DNA of 64,000 nucleotides from Dysgonomonas sp. UBA5412 (GCA_002409595.1 DHNQ01000016.1:182246-246245); one strand, 5' to 3'; shown: positions 52,556 through 62,024, counted from the stretch's first letter. The notes: generated by a model not told the origin, from the sequence alone. Numbers and translations are program-made.

Positions 52556-54592
52556 ATGGATAATTACAACAAAGGGGATAACAAGAAGCCCCGGTTATCA
52601 GGACCGAAAGGACCCAAAATCCCATTCAATCTTTATTGGATATACTTGATTGTATTTGGTGCAATCATAGGAATGTATTTCTTCACAGAAAATACCAGCG
52701 GGATACAAAAAGAAATTGCATGGTCCGAATTTCAAGGATATGTAGCTGACAACAGTGTAAGCAAAATTACTGTCGACACCAAAAACAATACCTTACAGGC
52801 TGTGGTAAGAAAAGATTCGGTAAAGCATGTCTTTAAAGGAAATGCAGACAAGGTTGGTGAAAACCCATCGTTGAATGTAAAAATACCTTCATCCGAAATA
52901 TTTTCGAATTTCTACGATAAAGTACAAGCGGAAAAAAATTATGACATAGATGTTAATTACGAGTCTGGAACAAGTCCTTGGGAAATATTGGTAAGTTTCT
53001 TACCTATCATTCTTATATTCGGATTGTTTATATATATGATGCGCCGTATGTCCGGTGGTGGAAGCGGAGGCGGAGGCGGAGTATTTAGCGTAGGAAAATC
53101 TAAAGCTCAGCTATACGACAAAGGCTCAGACCTTCGAGTAACATTCAAAGATGTTGCAGGACTATCAGAAGCAAAAGAAGAAATAGAAGAAATTGTAGAA
53201 TTTCTTAAAAACCCATCTCGTTATACCGAAATTGGAGGAAAAATCCCTAAAGGAGCCTTACTAGTAGGCCCTCCGGGAACAGGTAAAACCCTTTTGGCAA
53301 AAGCGGTTGCAGGGGAAGCAGATGTTCCATTCTTCTCTCTTTCAGGATCGGATTTTGTCGAAATGTTCGTTGGTGTAGGAGCTTCACGTGTTAGAGACTT
53401 ATTTAAACAAGCAAAAGAGAAATCGCCTTGTATCATATTTATAGATGAGATAGATGCTATTGGTCGTGCGCGTGGACGAAATGTAAATATGGGTTCGAAT
53501 GATGAACGCGAAAATACATTGAATCAGTTATTAACAGAAATGGATGGTTTTGGCACTAATAGTGGAATCATCATATTGGCTGCGACAAATAGGGCTGACA
53601 TTCTGGACAAAGCATTGCTTCGTGCAGGGCGTTTCGACCGTCAAATTTCGGTAGATTTACCGGATGTTAACGACCGTAAAGATATATTTAAAGTACACCT
53701 TCGTCCGATAAAAATTGACGATAGTGTAGATATAGAATTTCTTTCACGTCAGACTCCGGGATTTTCGGGTGCAGACATCGCAAATGTTTGTAATGAAGCA
53801 GCATTAATAGCTGCCCGAAAAGGCAAAAAGGTGGTTCAAAAAGAAGACTTTACTAATGCAGTCGACCGTATTGTAGGAGGGCTGGAAAAGAAAAACAAAA
53901 TAACGACTTTGGATGAGCGCAAAACAATAGCCATACACGAAGCGGGTCACGCCACCTTAAGTTGGTTTTTGAGATATGCCAATCCATTGGTAAAAGTAAC
54001 TATTGTACCTCGGGGCAAGGCTCTTGGTGCAGCATGGTATTTGCCAGAAGAAAGACAGATAACGACAAAAGAGCAAATGCTTGACGAAATGTGTGCCTTA
54101 CTGGGAGGTCGTGCAGCGGAAGAAGTGTTTGTCGGACATATTTCTTCGGGAGCAGCCAATGACTTGGAACGTGTAACGAAGCAGGCATATGCAATGATAT
54201 CATATCTTGGCATGAGTGACAAAATGCCGAACCTGAGTTATTACGATTCGTCGGGCGAAGCATACGGCTTCACTAAACCATATAGTGAAGAAACTGCTTT
54301 GTTGATAGACAAAGAGGTACAGGCAATGATAAACGAACAATATGAGCGAGCAAAGCAATTACTGACTCAACATGGGGAAGGACACGCAAAACTTGCAAAT
54401 CTATTGATAACAGAGGAAGTGATCTTTGCAGAAGATTTGAAAAAAATATTCGGTGAACGCCAATGGGTATCAAGATCGGAGGAAATACAGAAAGAAACTG
54501 AAGCTTTGCCTAAAGATGTAGAGATAGAAATAAAACAAGGAGAAACTGATCCTCCGGGTATAATTGCTCAAGAAGATCAATCGGGAGAATAA
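52556..54592 (+). CDS. ftsH: ATP-dependent zinc metalloprotease FtsH
   Basis: A 678-residue AAA+ membrane protease. Two transmembrane helices (LYWIYLIVFGAIIGMYFF and SFLPIILIFGLFIYMM) flank a periplasmic domain of about 100 residues. A Gly-rich linker follows. The AAA domain has Walker A GPPGTGKT at 238-245, Walker B CIIFIDEIDAIG and second-region-of-homology arginines in DKALLRAGRFDRQ. The zinc site is H461-E-A-G-H465. The C-terminal tail is acidic. It degrades membrane and short-lived cytoplasmic proteins. The gene ends at a strong terminator, separating it from cdsA. Confidence 0.98.
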   Translation: MDNYNKGDNKKPRLSGPKGPKIPFNLYWIYLIVFGAIIGMYFFTENTSGIQKEIAWSEFQGYVADNSVSKITVDTKNNTLQAVVRKDSVKHVFKGNADKVGENPSLNVKIPSSEIFSNFYDKVQAEKNYDIDVNYESGTSPWEILVSFLPIILIFGLFIYMMRRMSGGGSGGGGGVFSVGKSKAQLYDKGSDLRVTFKDVAGLSEAKEEIEEIVEFLKNPSRYTEIGGKIPKGALLVGPPGTGKTLLAKAVAGEADVPFFSLSGSDFVEMFVGVGASRVRDLFKQAKEKSPCIIFIDEIDAIGRARGRNVNMGSNDERENTLNQLLTEMDGFGTNSGIIILAATNRADILDKALLRAGRFDRQISVDLPDVNDRKDIFKVHLRPIKIDDSVDIEFLSRQTPGFSGADIANVCNEAALIAARKGKKVVQKEDFTNAVDRIVGGLEKKNKITTLDERKTIAIHEAGHATLSWFLRYANPLVKVTIVPRGKALGAAWYLPEERQITTKEQMLDEMCALLGGRAAEEVFVGHISSGAANDLERVTKQAYAMISYLGMSDKMPNLSYYDSSGEAYGFTKPYSEETALLIDKEVQAMINEQYERAKQLLTQHGEGHAKLANLLITEEVIFAEDLKKIFGERQWVSRSEEIQKETEALPKDVEIEIKQGETDPPGIIAQEDQSGE

Positions 54593-54610
54593 GTTCTCTT
54601 TTACAAAGAT

Positions 54611-54646
54611 AAAAAGGTGCAGATTAGTAATACTCTGCACCTTTTT
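54611..54646 (+). terminator. Terminator between ftsH and cdsA
   Basis: Arms AAAAAGGTGCAGA (54611-54623) and TCTGCACCTTTTT (54634-54646) form a strong stem with a T-run; the rsfS-ftsH transcript should end here. Confidence 0.9.
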
Positions 54647-54680
54647 CTTGTTATAAATACCTTGATACAGTCTTTTTTAG

Positions 54681-54688
54681 TACATTTG
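54681..54688 (+). promoter_or_regulatory. -7 box for cdsA
   Basis: TACATTTG matches TAnnTTTG, 26 bases before the TTG start of cdsA and behind the ftsH terminator, so cdsA has its own promoter. No good -33 box. Confidence 0.5.
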
Positions 54689-54714
54689 TTTAATTAAAAT
54701 AAAATAGAAAAGTC

Positions 54715-55545
54715 TTGAAATTACCTAATATTGTAGTTCGCATTCTCGCCGGTATCGTATTCATCGGTGTATTATTAGGAGGAATGCTTATAAACGAATA
54801 TAGTTTTGTTATTGTATTTTCGCTAATTACTGTATTATCTTTATATGAATTTTACGGATTAATCGAAAAAACAACGAAAACACACATCCTACACACATGG
54901 AATATATTGGCAGGGCTTTCCTTATTTCTCGGAGCTTTTTCGTATTCCACACATACACCTTCAGCAATTGTATTTACACCCTATGTTATATTTCTGATCA
55001 TTTTATTCATCAATGAACTATATCTGAAACGACCAAACCCGATACAGTCTTTGGCATATTCTTTACTCGGACAAGTTTATATTGCAGGTCCTCTTGCTCT
55101 AACGAACTATCTCGTATTTGCATACGAACCGGGAAGCTATCACTATGTATACATATTGGCATTACTTGTTTTGATATGGATCAATGATACATTTGCCTAT
55201 CTCACCGGTATGGCTTTTGGAAAACATCGTTTGTTTGAAAGGATCTCTCCAAAGAAATCATGGGAAGGTTTTGTCGGAGGAGCTATTATTGCAATTCTAT
55301 CCTCTCTTATCTTTGCTCATTTCTATTCCAATCTGTCGATAGCTGCATGGCTTGGATTTGCAGCAATAACAGTAGTATGTGGTACATGGGGAGATTTATT
55401 CGAGTCGTTGGTAAAACGTACTTTAGGAGTGAAAGATTCAGGAACAATGATACCCGGGCATGGAGGCATTTTAGACCGTTTCGACAGCACAATATTAGCT
55501 ATTCCTTGCGTATTTGTATATTTGGTAATAATTACCAGCATTTAG
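54715..55545 (+). CDS. cdsA: Phosphatidate cytidylyltransferase
   Basis: A 276-residue membrane enzyme with about eight helices, read from a TTG start because no ATG is close to the beginning of homology (KLPNIVVRILAGIVFIGVLL). The CDP-DAG synthase signature is complete: RISPKKSWEGFVGGAI and, near the end, GDLFESLVKRTLGVKDSG and PGHGGILDRFDS. It makes CDP-diacylglycerol from CTP and phosphatidic acid for phospholipid synthesis. A transporter gene follows 62 bases downstream on the same strand. Confidence 0.97.
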   Translation: MKLPNIVVRILAGIVFIGVLLGGMLINEYSFVIVFSLITVLSLYEFYGLIEKTTKTHILHTWNILAGLSLFLGAFSYSTHTPSAIVFTPYVIFLIILFINELYLKRPNPIQSLAYSLLGQVYIAGPLALTNYLVFAYEPGSYHYVYILALLVLIWINDTFAYLTGMAFGKHRLFERISPKKSWEGFVGGAIIAILSSLIFAHFYSNLSIAAWLGFAAITVVCGTWGDLFESLVKRTLGVKDSGTMIPGHGGILDRFDSTILAIPCVFVYLVIITSI

Positions 55546-55607
55546 CCTAAAAAAGACCCAGAAAAGGATATCTTTTATTCGTCTGTTTTGTATTATAATG
55601 ACAGAAT

Positions 55608-56498
55608 ATGCTGAACAGAATAAAATCATATATGATGCCCATAGCTATGTTGCTGGGAGTAATATTGCATGAATATGTTAATATATTGGCATTCTTAACG
55701 CCTTATCTCATTGCAATTATGCTACTCATCACATATTGCAACATCTCATTCAAGGAAATAAGATTTACAAAATTACATCTCTGGTTGATATTAATTCAGG
55801 TAATAGGAGCTGTTGTATTTTATTATCTCCTCTACCCCATCCATCCGATAATAGCACAAGCAGCAATGATATGTATTTTTGCTCCCACCGCTACCTCTGC
55901 TCCGGTAATTACCGGTATGCTGGGTGGCAATGTAGCCAGTCTGACTGCTTTCAGCTTACTTAGTAATATGATCATCGTAATCGTTGCACCTATCCTTTTT
56001 GCTCTGACAGGAGAAATTAGCACAATTTCATTTAGTCACTCAGTATGGATTGTTTTTCAGAAAGTTTTTTTACTACTCTTCTTGCCCTTTTTCGGAGCAT
56101 TATTGCTACGCAAGTATTTTCCAAGAATCCGTCACGAAATACAGAAAGCCAAAAGCCTCTCATTTTATTTATGGTCTTTTGCATTAATTATAATTACAGG
56201 AAAGACAGTGCAGTTTATATTAGATCAGGAATCTCCGGACTATCGTATCGAAATATCAATTGCAATAATAGCGCTTATAATATGTGTAAGCCAATTTTTA
56301 TTGGGACGTAAGTTGGGATCAATCTGCAATGACACAATTGCCGGAGGACAAGGGCTTGGGCAAAAAAATACGATTCTGGCAATTTGGATGGCACAGACCT
56401 ATCTGAATCCAATTTCATCCATAGGTCCGGGAGCTTATGTGCTTTGGCAGAACATAGTAAATTCGTATCAGGTGTGGAGAAACAGAAAGAATATCTGA
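55608..56498 (+). CDS. BASS-family (bile acid:sodium symporter-like) transporter
   Basis: A 296-residue protein with eight to ten helices. The segments MICIFAPTATSAPVITGMLG and GQKNTILAIWMAQTYLNPIS correspond to the two discontinuous core helices of BASS proteins (ASBT/PanS/YfeH family), with their Gly, Pro and Asn positions. The family imports organic acids with sodium; the substrate here is unknown. There is no companion enzyme. It converges on the Nudix-like gene with 9 bases between them. Confidence 0.82.
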   Translation: MLNRIKSYMMPIAMLLGVILHEYVNILAFLTPYLIAIMLLITYCNISFKEIRFTKLHLWLILIQVIGAVVFYYLLYPIHPIIAQAAMICIFAPTATSAPVITGMLGGNVASLTAFSLLSNMIIVIVAPILFALTGEISTISFSHSVWIVFQKVFLLLFLPFFGALLLRKYFPRIRHEIQKAKSLSFYLWSFALIIITGKTVQFILDQESPDYRIEISIAIIALIICVSQFLLGRKLGSICNDTIAGGQGLGQKNTILAIWMAQTYLNPISSIGPGAYVLWQNIVNSYQVWRNRKNI

Positions 56499-56507
56499 TG
56501 TTTAGTC

Positions 56508-57650
56508 CTACTCTACTTGTAATATCGGATTCTCACCAAATATATCGGATGGCTCTAAGACCATATTTTTAAGATATTCGAATTCAAGTTCAAAACATTC
56601 TGCAAAAATTTCATCTGCAAAGCCGTTCTCAAGTTGCTTTATCGTCCAGAACTTACCATTCATTCTACCTTCCCTCTTTATCTGGTCTTCATCAGCTACT
56701 TCGGCTATAAATAGAAAGATTAATCGTTTTGTATCTTCGTTCTCAAAAACATATTTCAATAAGAACTTTACAGAAAAATCAACTTCGGGACCAACCATCT
56801 GACGTATACTATTACGTGCAGCCAGATTAATTTCGTGGTTGAAAAGCATGTATTTCTCGAAAGGATAATCTAACTTTCCAGGACTAAGTATATCCTTATG
56901 AGGTCGCTCTTGTAAATAAACTTTAGAGCCGGAAATAAGGGCTACACGAACAACGGGATGAAGAAATTTATTCTTCATATTCAGAGATACACTTTTAGCA
57001 ATCTTACCCGTTACTTCACCTTTTTCTGTTACAATAGGCAGCCATTCTTCTTTTTTGAGCTTCGAGACAATGTTTCCGATTTTAAGAAATTGATAAATAC
57101 CAACAGCAAGAATGACAAAAACAGGGATGACAGAAAATATAATAATATCGACTGTATTAACATGTACTATATTGACTCTAAATTGTCTATAAACTAAAAC
57201 TATAAAGACATGAAATGTCAGACCATATTGAATCAGGCCGGCTGAATTGTAAAATTCGGTCATTAAAACCTTTTGCACAGGACTCTTTTGACGAAAAAAG
57301 TTAGCGGCAACATAAGTTTTGCTTAACCGCAAAAGCATAAACAAGGATATGATACACAGTTCGCAAACAACAATATAAAACGCATTGCCTGCCCCCAAGT
57401 ATTTATATGTAAAGAACCAGATAATGGATGTGAACAGAATTGAAATTGTAGATATATAAAAGGCAATACTGAACCCTTTACTTTTATAGTAACTCCTTAT
57501 CCAAATCTCGCCAAAAATGGCTGTAAGGAAGCTTACTATCAAAGCGTACTCTTCTCTAACACCTATTGTATTCAATACAACAAAAATGACGAACGGAAGC
57601 AACCCAAAAACAGGGTTTGAAACATGTTTTTTTATTCCTTTACTTAGCAT
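56508..57650 (-). CDS. Membrane protein with degenerate Nudix-like C-terminal domain
   Basis: A 380-residue protein. Residues 1-200 hold about six transmembrane helices (FGLLPFVIFVVLNTIGV, LIVSFLTAIFGEIWI, FHVFIVLVYRQFRV, IIIFSVIPVFVILAVGIYQF). Residues 210-380 look like a Nudix fold: LPIVTEKGEVTGKIAKSVS resembles the entry strand, then VALISGSKVYLQERP and KLDYPFEKYMLF. The Nudix box itself is broken: HEINLAARNSIRQMVG lacks the R-E-x-x-E-E core glutamates and the leading Gly. Hydrolysis of nucleoside diphosphates is therefore unlikely; ligand sensing at the membrane is an inference. No close family recognised. Stands alone, with 209 gene-free bases upstream. Confidence 0.7.
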   Translation of the reverse strand: MLSKGIKKHVSNPVFGLLPFVIFVVLNTIGVREEYALIVSFLTAIFGEIWIRSYYKSKGFSIAFYISTISILFTSIIWFFTYKYLGAGNAFYIVVCELCIISLFMLLRLSKTYVAANFFRQKSPVQKVLMTEFYNSAGLIQYGLTFHVFIVLVYRQFRVNIVHVNTVDIIIFSVIPVFVILAVGIYQFLKIGNIVSKLKKEEWLPIVTEKGEVTGKIAKSVSLNMKNKFLHPVVRVALISGSKVYLQERPHKDILSPGKLDYPFEKYMLFNHEINLAARNSIRQMVGPEVDFSVKFLLKYVFENEDTKRLIFLFIAEVADEDQIKREGRMNGKFWTIKQLENGFADEIFAECFELEFEYLKNMVLEPSDIFGENPILQVE

Positions 57651-57859
57651 CTTGCGAATTAATTTCCAGAGAACCTATTATGTAAGTTTGTTTTTCCCCA
57701 AATAATTGAATAAAATAATTTTAATCAACTATTTATATCATTGCGGTTTTTCATTAACATAAACAGCACTCTGTTATGTATTTAAACAAATGACGGGAAA
57801 TATTGTTTGTTTCAGTGTAATATTTGTGATCGAACTAATCTGAATATGTTAATAAAAAT

Positions 57860-58333
57860 TTAAGCTTGCTTAAATGTGAAAAATTTATTTATCCCAAATT
57901 GGATAGCTGCAACAATAAAGATTGCAATCACTTTTGCGACCATATCATCTATTTTCAAAACTCCGATAAAGAGAGTAAGTAACATAGAACTGATAATCAT
58001 GCCAACAATAGCTACAGAGGCAAATGAGGAAAATCGTTTCAGCTTATTATCAGTAACTCTAAAGGTGAAATAGCTGTTCAGTATAAAATTATTTATAACT
58101 GCTAATGTTTGGCTAATAATATTCGAGATGAGTATATCGAGCATTCCTACTGACATATTTCCTCCCAAAATGGCACTTATAGTCACAGAAAAAGGATAAT
58201 GTACAGAGTATTTTGTTACCAACAGGTAATAAATTCCCATATCAATTACTAAACCCACTATTCCGACTAAACCATATTTGATTAATTGTCTAACAGCTTT
58301 CTGCTTAGCAAGCTTACTAATTTGCTGCTTCAT
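57860..58333 (-). CDS. GtrA family membrane protein
   Basis: A 157-residue protein with four transmembrane helices: LIKYGLVGIVGLVIDMGIYY begins the GtrA fold, VINNFILNSYFTFRV is its conserved centre, and AIFIVAAIQFGINKFFTF the end. GtrA-like proteins flip undecaprenyl-phosphate-linked sugars or related donors in phage O-antigen conversion and in teichoic or arabinogalactan glycosylation. It is the last gene of the GT90-GT39-GtrA unit, 27 bases after the GT39 gene. No gtrB (GT2) gene is close, so the lipid-linked donor must come from elsewhere. Confidence 0.9.
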   Translation of the reverse strand: MKQQISKLAKQKAVRQLIKYGLVGIVGLVIDMGIYYLLVTKYSVHYPFSVTISAILGGNMSVGMLDILISNIISQTLAVINNFILNSYFTFRVTDNKLKRFSSFASVAIVGMIISSMLLTLFIGVLKIDDMVAKVIAIFIVAAIQFGINKFFTFKQA

Positions 58334-58360
58334 GCACGTTCTTAAGTTTGTCTAAATATA

Positions 58361-60115
58361 CTATTCTTTTTTTTGAATCTTGAAGAATAGCATTTCATCT
58401 TTATATTCGTTCAGTTTATCACTAGATTCCAACAAAATGAAGCTATAATCACTATATTGTTCTTTGACCTCATCAATATCTTGCGTCAAAGATATAAAAT
58501 ATCCACAATCGGGTTGTTCTATTTCTATATTTTTTAGATCATTATGCAAAAAGAAATTAAGAGCATACAAATTTCTATACTCTTTCAGGTTATTTGTTGC
58601 ATACACATTTCCCCTAAGTTCATATTTCCTGATTAATAATTCAGCAAAAGGACGAGCAGAATAAGCGTCTTTAAAACCGGTTAACAAATATGCATCCAGA
58701 AAAACATTTAGAGCAAACATAAGACCGAAACCTGCCATCAAAACTTTTAGATTCATCTTTTTAAGCAACAGATAAAAACTGTTTACAACAGCACAGACAA
58801 GGACAATAATAGCAAACAGCCCAAAACCTCCGGGGTTACGAAACAAATCTGAGAATATCTTAATATCTCTCAGAGTCTTCTCTCGTGTAGAGAAATTACG
58901 ACCTAAATCTTCCAAATTTATTAATCCGGTATAAGACAAACCGACCACAATCAACGCCAAAATACTTATAGTTAGCAAAATAGAAGTGGATATCCGTACA
59001 GCCTTAGGCTTCATATCGGAAAGGAATATAAAGAATCGAGCTATAAAAATAGATAGAAATGGATAGATAAGCATTATATAAACACTTCGTTTAGAAGCCG
59101 GCACAGTAAAAAATGCAAGAGATACAACGATTATAAGAATGCTGAATAATGAGACTTTCTCCATTGAGAGAATCTTTTGGAAAAAGAGTTTCACCGAAAT
59201 AGAAGGTTTCTTATACTTTATAAAAAACAAAGAAATGAGCAATAAAATTGTCCATGGCAAGAACCCCGCAATAAGGGTTATCGGATAATAATACCACGGA
59301 TTAACGACTCCCAGATCATAACCAATGCCTAAATCTGCCGTTTCTATTCTCAAAAAACGCCCAAAATTTTCAGCAAAAGCTTTCTGAAGAAAAGCCTCTC
59401 CCTGAATCTGATATGCAGCGTAATACCACAAAGCGGGAATGATAAGAGCTAAGACCGATATTACGAAACATTTACCAAAAGCCCGAAAGAAATTTTCTCG
59501 TTGAGTAAGCAGATACGCACCGAATATCAGACATGGAAGCAATACCCCTACCGGACCCTTGGCTAAGGTTGCTAATGTTAACAGTAGCCATGCACCGACA
59601 AACTGTCCCACACGTCTTTTCTCATACCATGTATATAACTGAATCAAGGCCGCCACCATAAGAAAGGTAAGCAACATATCTATTCGGGTCGTCATGGCAG
59701 CCCGATGTATTTCGAAACACGTTATCAAAATAAGACACGAGACAAAGGCTTCAAGAACCGGTCTGCGACGTGCAAAAAACATAAAACAAATACCAATCAA
59801 GGCAATAAAAGCCAGCGTAGAAGGGAGGCGGGATGTAAAGGGTGTAACCTCACCATTGTTCAACACCAATGAAAATCCGGCTATTAACCAATGACTCAAC
59901 GGAGGCTTATATGCAAACTCATCAGCATAACTCGAAGGTATTATCCATTCTCCTTTTTCGATCATCGAAATAGCTAGACCTGCCTCGCGAGGCTCACCCT
60001 TAGTATAGAAATCACCTAAGCCAATCCACGGTAATGTGGATAATGTTGCGATTAACAATATCAACAAAAGAGGCTTTTGAAGATAAAGAGTTTTTAAAAA
60101 ATGAGTTTTTTTCAT
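58361..60115 (-). CDS. GT39/ArnT-like membrane glycosyltransferase
   Basis: A 584-residue protein with about 12 membrane helices. The first periplasmic loop has GEPREAGLAISMIEKGEWII and YADEFAYKPPLSHWLIAG, the acidic motif and K-P-P-L region of ArnT/PMT-type enzymes that use polyprenyl-phosphate sugars. TLATLAKGPVGVLLPCLIFG is also typical. The C-terminal 200 residues form a soluble domain. It would add a sugar from a lipid carrier to lipid A, a lipoprotein or another surface glycan; the acceptor is unknown. Downstream GtrA may supply the flipped donor. Confidence 0.88.
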   Translation of the reverse strand: MKKTHFLKTLYLQKPLLLILLIATLSTLPWIGLGDFYTKGEPREAGLAISMIEKGEWIIPSSYADEFAYKPPLSHWLIAGFSLVLNNGEVTPFTSRLPSTLAFIALIGICFMFFARRRPVLEAFVSCLILITCFEIHRAAMTTRIDMLLTFLMVAALIQLYTWYEKRRVGQFVGAWLLLTLATLAKGPVGVLLPCLIFGAYLLTQRENFFRAFGKCFVISVLALIIPALWYYAAYQIQGEAFLQKAFAENFGRFLRIETADLGIGYDLGVVNPWYYYPITLIAGFLPWTILLLISLFFIKYKKPSISVKLFFQKILSMEKVSLFSILIIVVSLAFFTVPASKRSVYIMLIYPFLSIFIARFFIFLSDMKPKAVRISTSILLTISILALIVVGLSYTGLINLEDLGRNFSTREKTLRDIKIFSDLFRNPGGFGLFAIIVLVCAVVNSFYLLLKKMNLKVLMAGFGLMFALNVFLDAYLLTGFKDAYSARPFAELLIRKYELRGNVYATNNLKEYRNLYALNFFLHNDLKNIEIEQPDCGYFISLTQDIDEVKEQYSDYSFILLESSDKLNEYKDEMLFFKIQKKE

Positions 60116-60159
60116 ATCGCCCTAAATAATAAGGTATCTAAACTAATATTTATCGAAAC

Positions 60160-61125
60160 TTATACTTGTTGTCCTGTTTTTTCAAAGTATTTTTTCAAAA
60201 CCATAAGATTAAGAAGGTCTTCCTGCTTCTTATTCTTAAATTGCTCCACATATTTATGAGCATTTTCTATTATCTGATTTGCCTCGTCAGGATGCTGTAT
60301 ATAATAGTTCATTCTTTCTTCCAGATCTGAATAATCATCTTTGATCAGCATATAATGATAATTAGGGATCAATGTACCTTCCATAAACCATGTTTCATAT
60401 TTAGGTTTAGGCATAACAGCAAGAGAATTGGACGACATAACCCATTTGAGATTGCTGGCAACATCATTTCCTTCGAGGCAAAGAATAAATTTATACTGTA
60501 ATTGCTCATCTATTGTGAGTCGTTTTGCAGGGAATCTTGCATCAGACGTAATATTAACTTGTCCGACATCGCACATTGGATGCTTATAATACATCTCCAT
60601 AAAGCGAATCCGTTGCTCTTGCCTGATTTTTCCTCTACCAATTAACAGATCTTTCTTTTCTTCGAATCGTGTTTTATCATTCAAGAAAAGAAAATGTCTC
60701 ACCTTTGCTAATTTCATTACCACTGAATTTGCATTATCACCTTCTATCGGGCGGCTCTTAACGAGCGAGGGATGATCGGGAATATGAATAATATCTCCAA
60801 AGAGAGGACATATTTTCAGAGTTTGTCGGAAATAACGGGTATATTCGAAAGCATCGAAATAATAAACTTTAAAGTGATTCTTCAATTTAAAATCTGACAA
60901 TACTTCTGCTGAATCAGGTAACTTGCATACATTTTCCAGACGGTTGTAGTAATTAAGCCTTTTTTGGATATACTCAGTATCAAAATCTTTCACAGAGGCC
61001 AATTTCTTTTCCAGTTGTCGCTGATAAATAAAAAATGGCAATCTTTGACGGACATAATTTTTAATATAATACCAAGGCTTATTATTCTTGTGTTTGAAAG
61101 AAGCCCTTTTTATATCATTCAACAT
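60160..61125 (-). CDS. Glycosyltransferase family 90 (CAP10/LPS-modifying type)
   Basis: About 321 residues from MLNDIKRASFKHKNNKPWYY; I reject the Met at 61185 because it is upstream of the promoter. The family 90/CAP10 core is visible: LLIGRGKIRQEQRIRFMEMY, RLTIDEQLQYKFILCLEGND, VASNLKWVMSSNSLAVMPKP and WFMEGTLIPNYHYMLIKDDY, which is like the plant and fungal xylosyl/glucosyltransferase motifs. It should transfer a sugar (xylose or glucose in relatives) to a surface glycan. It heads the glycosylation operon and has a near-exact promoter. Confidence 0.85.
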   Translation of the reverse strand: MLNDIKRASFKHKNNKPWYYIKNYVRQRLPFFIYQRQLEKKLASVKDFDTEYIQKRLNYYNRLENVCKLPDSAEVLSDFKLKNHFKVYYFDAFEYTRYFRQTLKICPLFGDIIHIPDHPSLVKSRPIEGDNANSVVMKLAKVRHFLFLNDKTRFEEKKDLLIGRGKIRQEQRIRFMEMYYKHPMCDVGQVNITSDARFPAKRLTIDEQLQYKFILCLEGNDVASNLKWVMSSNSLAVMPKPKYETWFMEGTLIPNYHYMLIKDDYSDLEERMNYYIQHPDEANQIIENAHKYVEQFKNKKQEDLLNLMVLKKYFEKTGQQV

Positions 61126-61148
61126 GTGGTGCAAACAATTTATTATTA

Positions 61149-61179
61149 CAAAAGTAAATAAAAAAGACTGATAGGCAAA
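61149..61179 (-). promoter_or_regulatory. Promoter of the GT90-GT39-GtrA operon
   Basis: Minus strand: TTTG at 61179-61176, 19 bases, TACTTTTG at 61156-61149. Both boxes match, and the promoter ends 23 bases before the Met at 61125, which decides the start. Confidence 0.7.
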
Positions 61180-61270
61180 TCTCATTTATATCTTATTCTA
61201 TTATAAAGCAGTAAGGGCTCTCGGCTAATACAATCAAGCGTCTAAAATATTCAAAAATGAAAAATTATAT

Positions 61271-61301
61271 TCTGAAAATGAAAAATTATTAAGTATTTTT
61301 G
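61271..61301 (+). promoter_or_regulatory. Promoter of the bifunctional nuclease gene
   Basis: TCTG at 61271-61274 and TATTTTTG at 61294-61301 are 19 bases apart; the -7 box is exact and 20 bases before the ATG. Confidence 0.5.
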
Positions 61302-61320
61302 ATTTTAGATTTAGCATTAT

Positions 61321-61908
61321 ATGGAAAATAGAGTAAAATTATCAGTTTTGGGATTCTCGTTCAATCAGACTCAATCCGGTGCATACGGCTTAGTATTGGC
61401 CGAAGAGAATGGTGTGCGCAGGTTGATGGTTATCGTCGGCACGCCCGAAGCTCAATCCATTGCATTCAAACTGCAAGGCACTCTACCTCCTCGTCCTTTG
61501 ACCCACGACTTATTTGTTTCACTCATGCATCAATTAGAAATAGAAATGATTGATGTAGAGATATACAAATATGAGAATGGGGTGTTCTTTTCGAGAATGA
61601 CAATATCACAATATGGGAAGATAGCTCAGATAGAAAGCCGTACATCAGATGCTGTAAGTATCGCTTTAAGAATGCAAGCTCCGATATACACATCCGAAAG
61701 TATAATGCAAGATCAGGCAATTGTATTCGATGAAAAAGCTTCTTCAAATAACAGTATTACAGAAGAAGCCAAGAATCGCTCCGACTTGGATTACTCTCTC
61801 CTTGACATTGAAGAATTAGAAGCTCGCCTCCGAGATGCTGTTGCCGGAGAAGATTATGAGCTCGCCTCTTTTCTTCGCGATGAATTAAATCGGAAGAAGA
61901 ATAAATAA
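61321..61908 (+). CDS. Bifunctional nuclease (DUF151) protein with UVR-like tail
   Basis: A 195-residue protein. The first 135 residues are the DUF151/BFN domain: LSVLGFSFNQTQSGAYGLVL, VRRLMVIVGTPEAQSIAFKL, LPPRPLTHDLFVSLMHQL and RTSDAVSIALRMQAPIYTS. The C-terminal 40 residues (LLDIEELEARLRDAVAGEDY and ELASFLRDELNRKK) look like a UVR domain, the protein-binding helix pair of UvrB and UvrC. The combination is common in Bacteroidota. Its neighbour uvrA, 137 bases downstream on the same strand, supports a link to DNA repair, but the substrate of the nuclease is not established. Confidence 0.9.
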   Translation: MENRVKLSVLGFSFNQTQSGAYGLVLAEENGVRRLMVIVGTPEAQSIAFKLQGTLPPRPLTHDLFVSLMHQLEIEMIDVEIYKYENGVFFSRMTISQYGKIAQIESRTSDAVSIALRMQAPIYTSESIMQDQAIVFDEKASSNNSITEEAKNRSDLDYSLLDIEELEARLRDAVAGEDYELASFLRDELNRKKNK

Positions 61909-62016
61909 AACCTAGTCTCGTTTTTTCTCTTTAGTTATCCCGACTATTAGCAGATAGCGGATTCTACACTCTTCATAATTTATTAGAATTGAATTCATAA
62001 TACGCTCTTTTTTTCG

Positions 62017-62024
62017 TAATTTTG
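62017..62024 (+). promoter_or_regulatory. -7 box for uvrA
   Basis: TAATTTTG matches TAnnTTTG, 21 bases before the ATG of uvrA. The -33 region is weak. Confidence 0.45.

Noticed and set aside
61126..61185. 20-residue extension of the GT90 protein with a hydrophobic stretch
   Set aside because: A near-exact promoter (61149-61179) lies within it, so translation must start at 61125.
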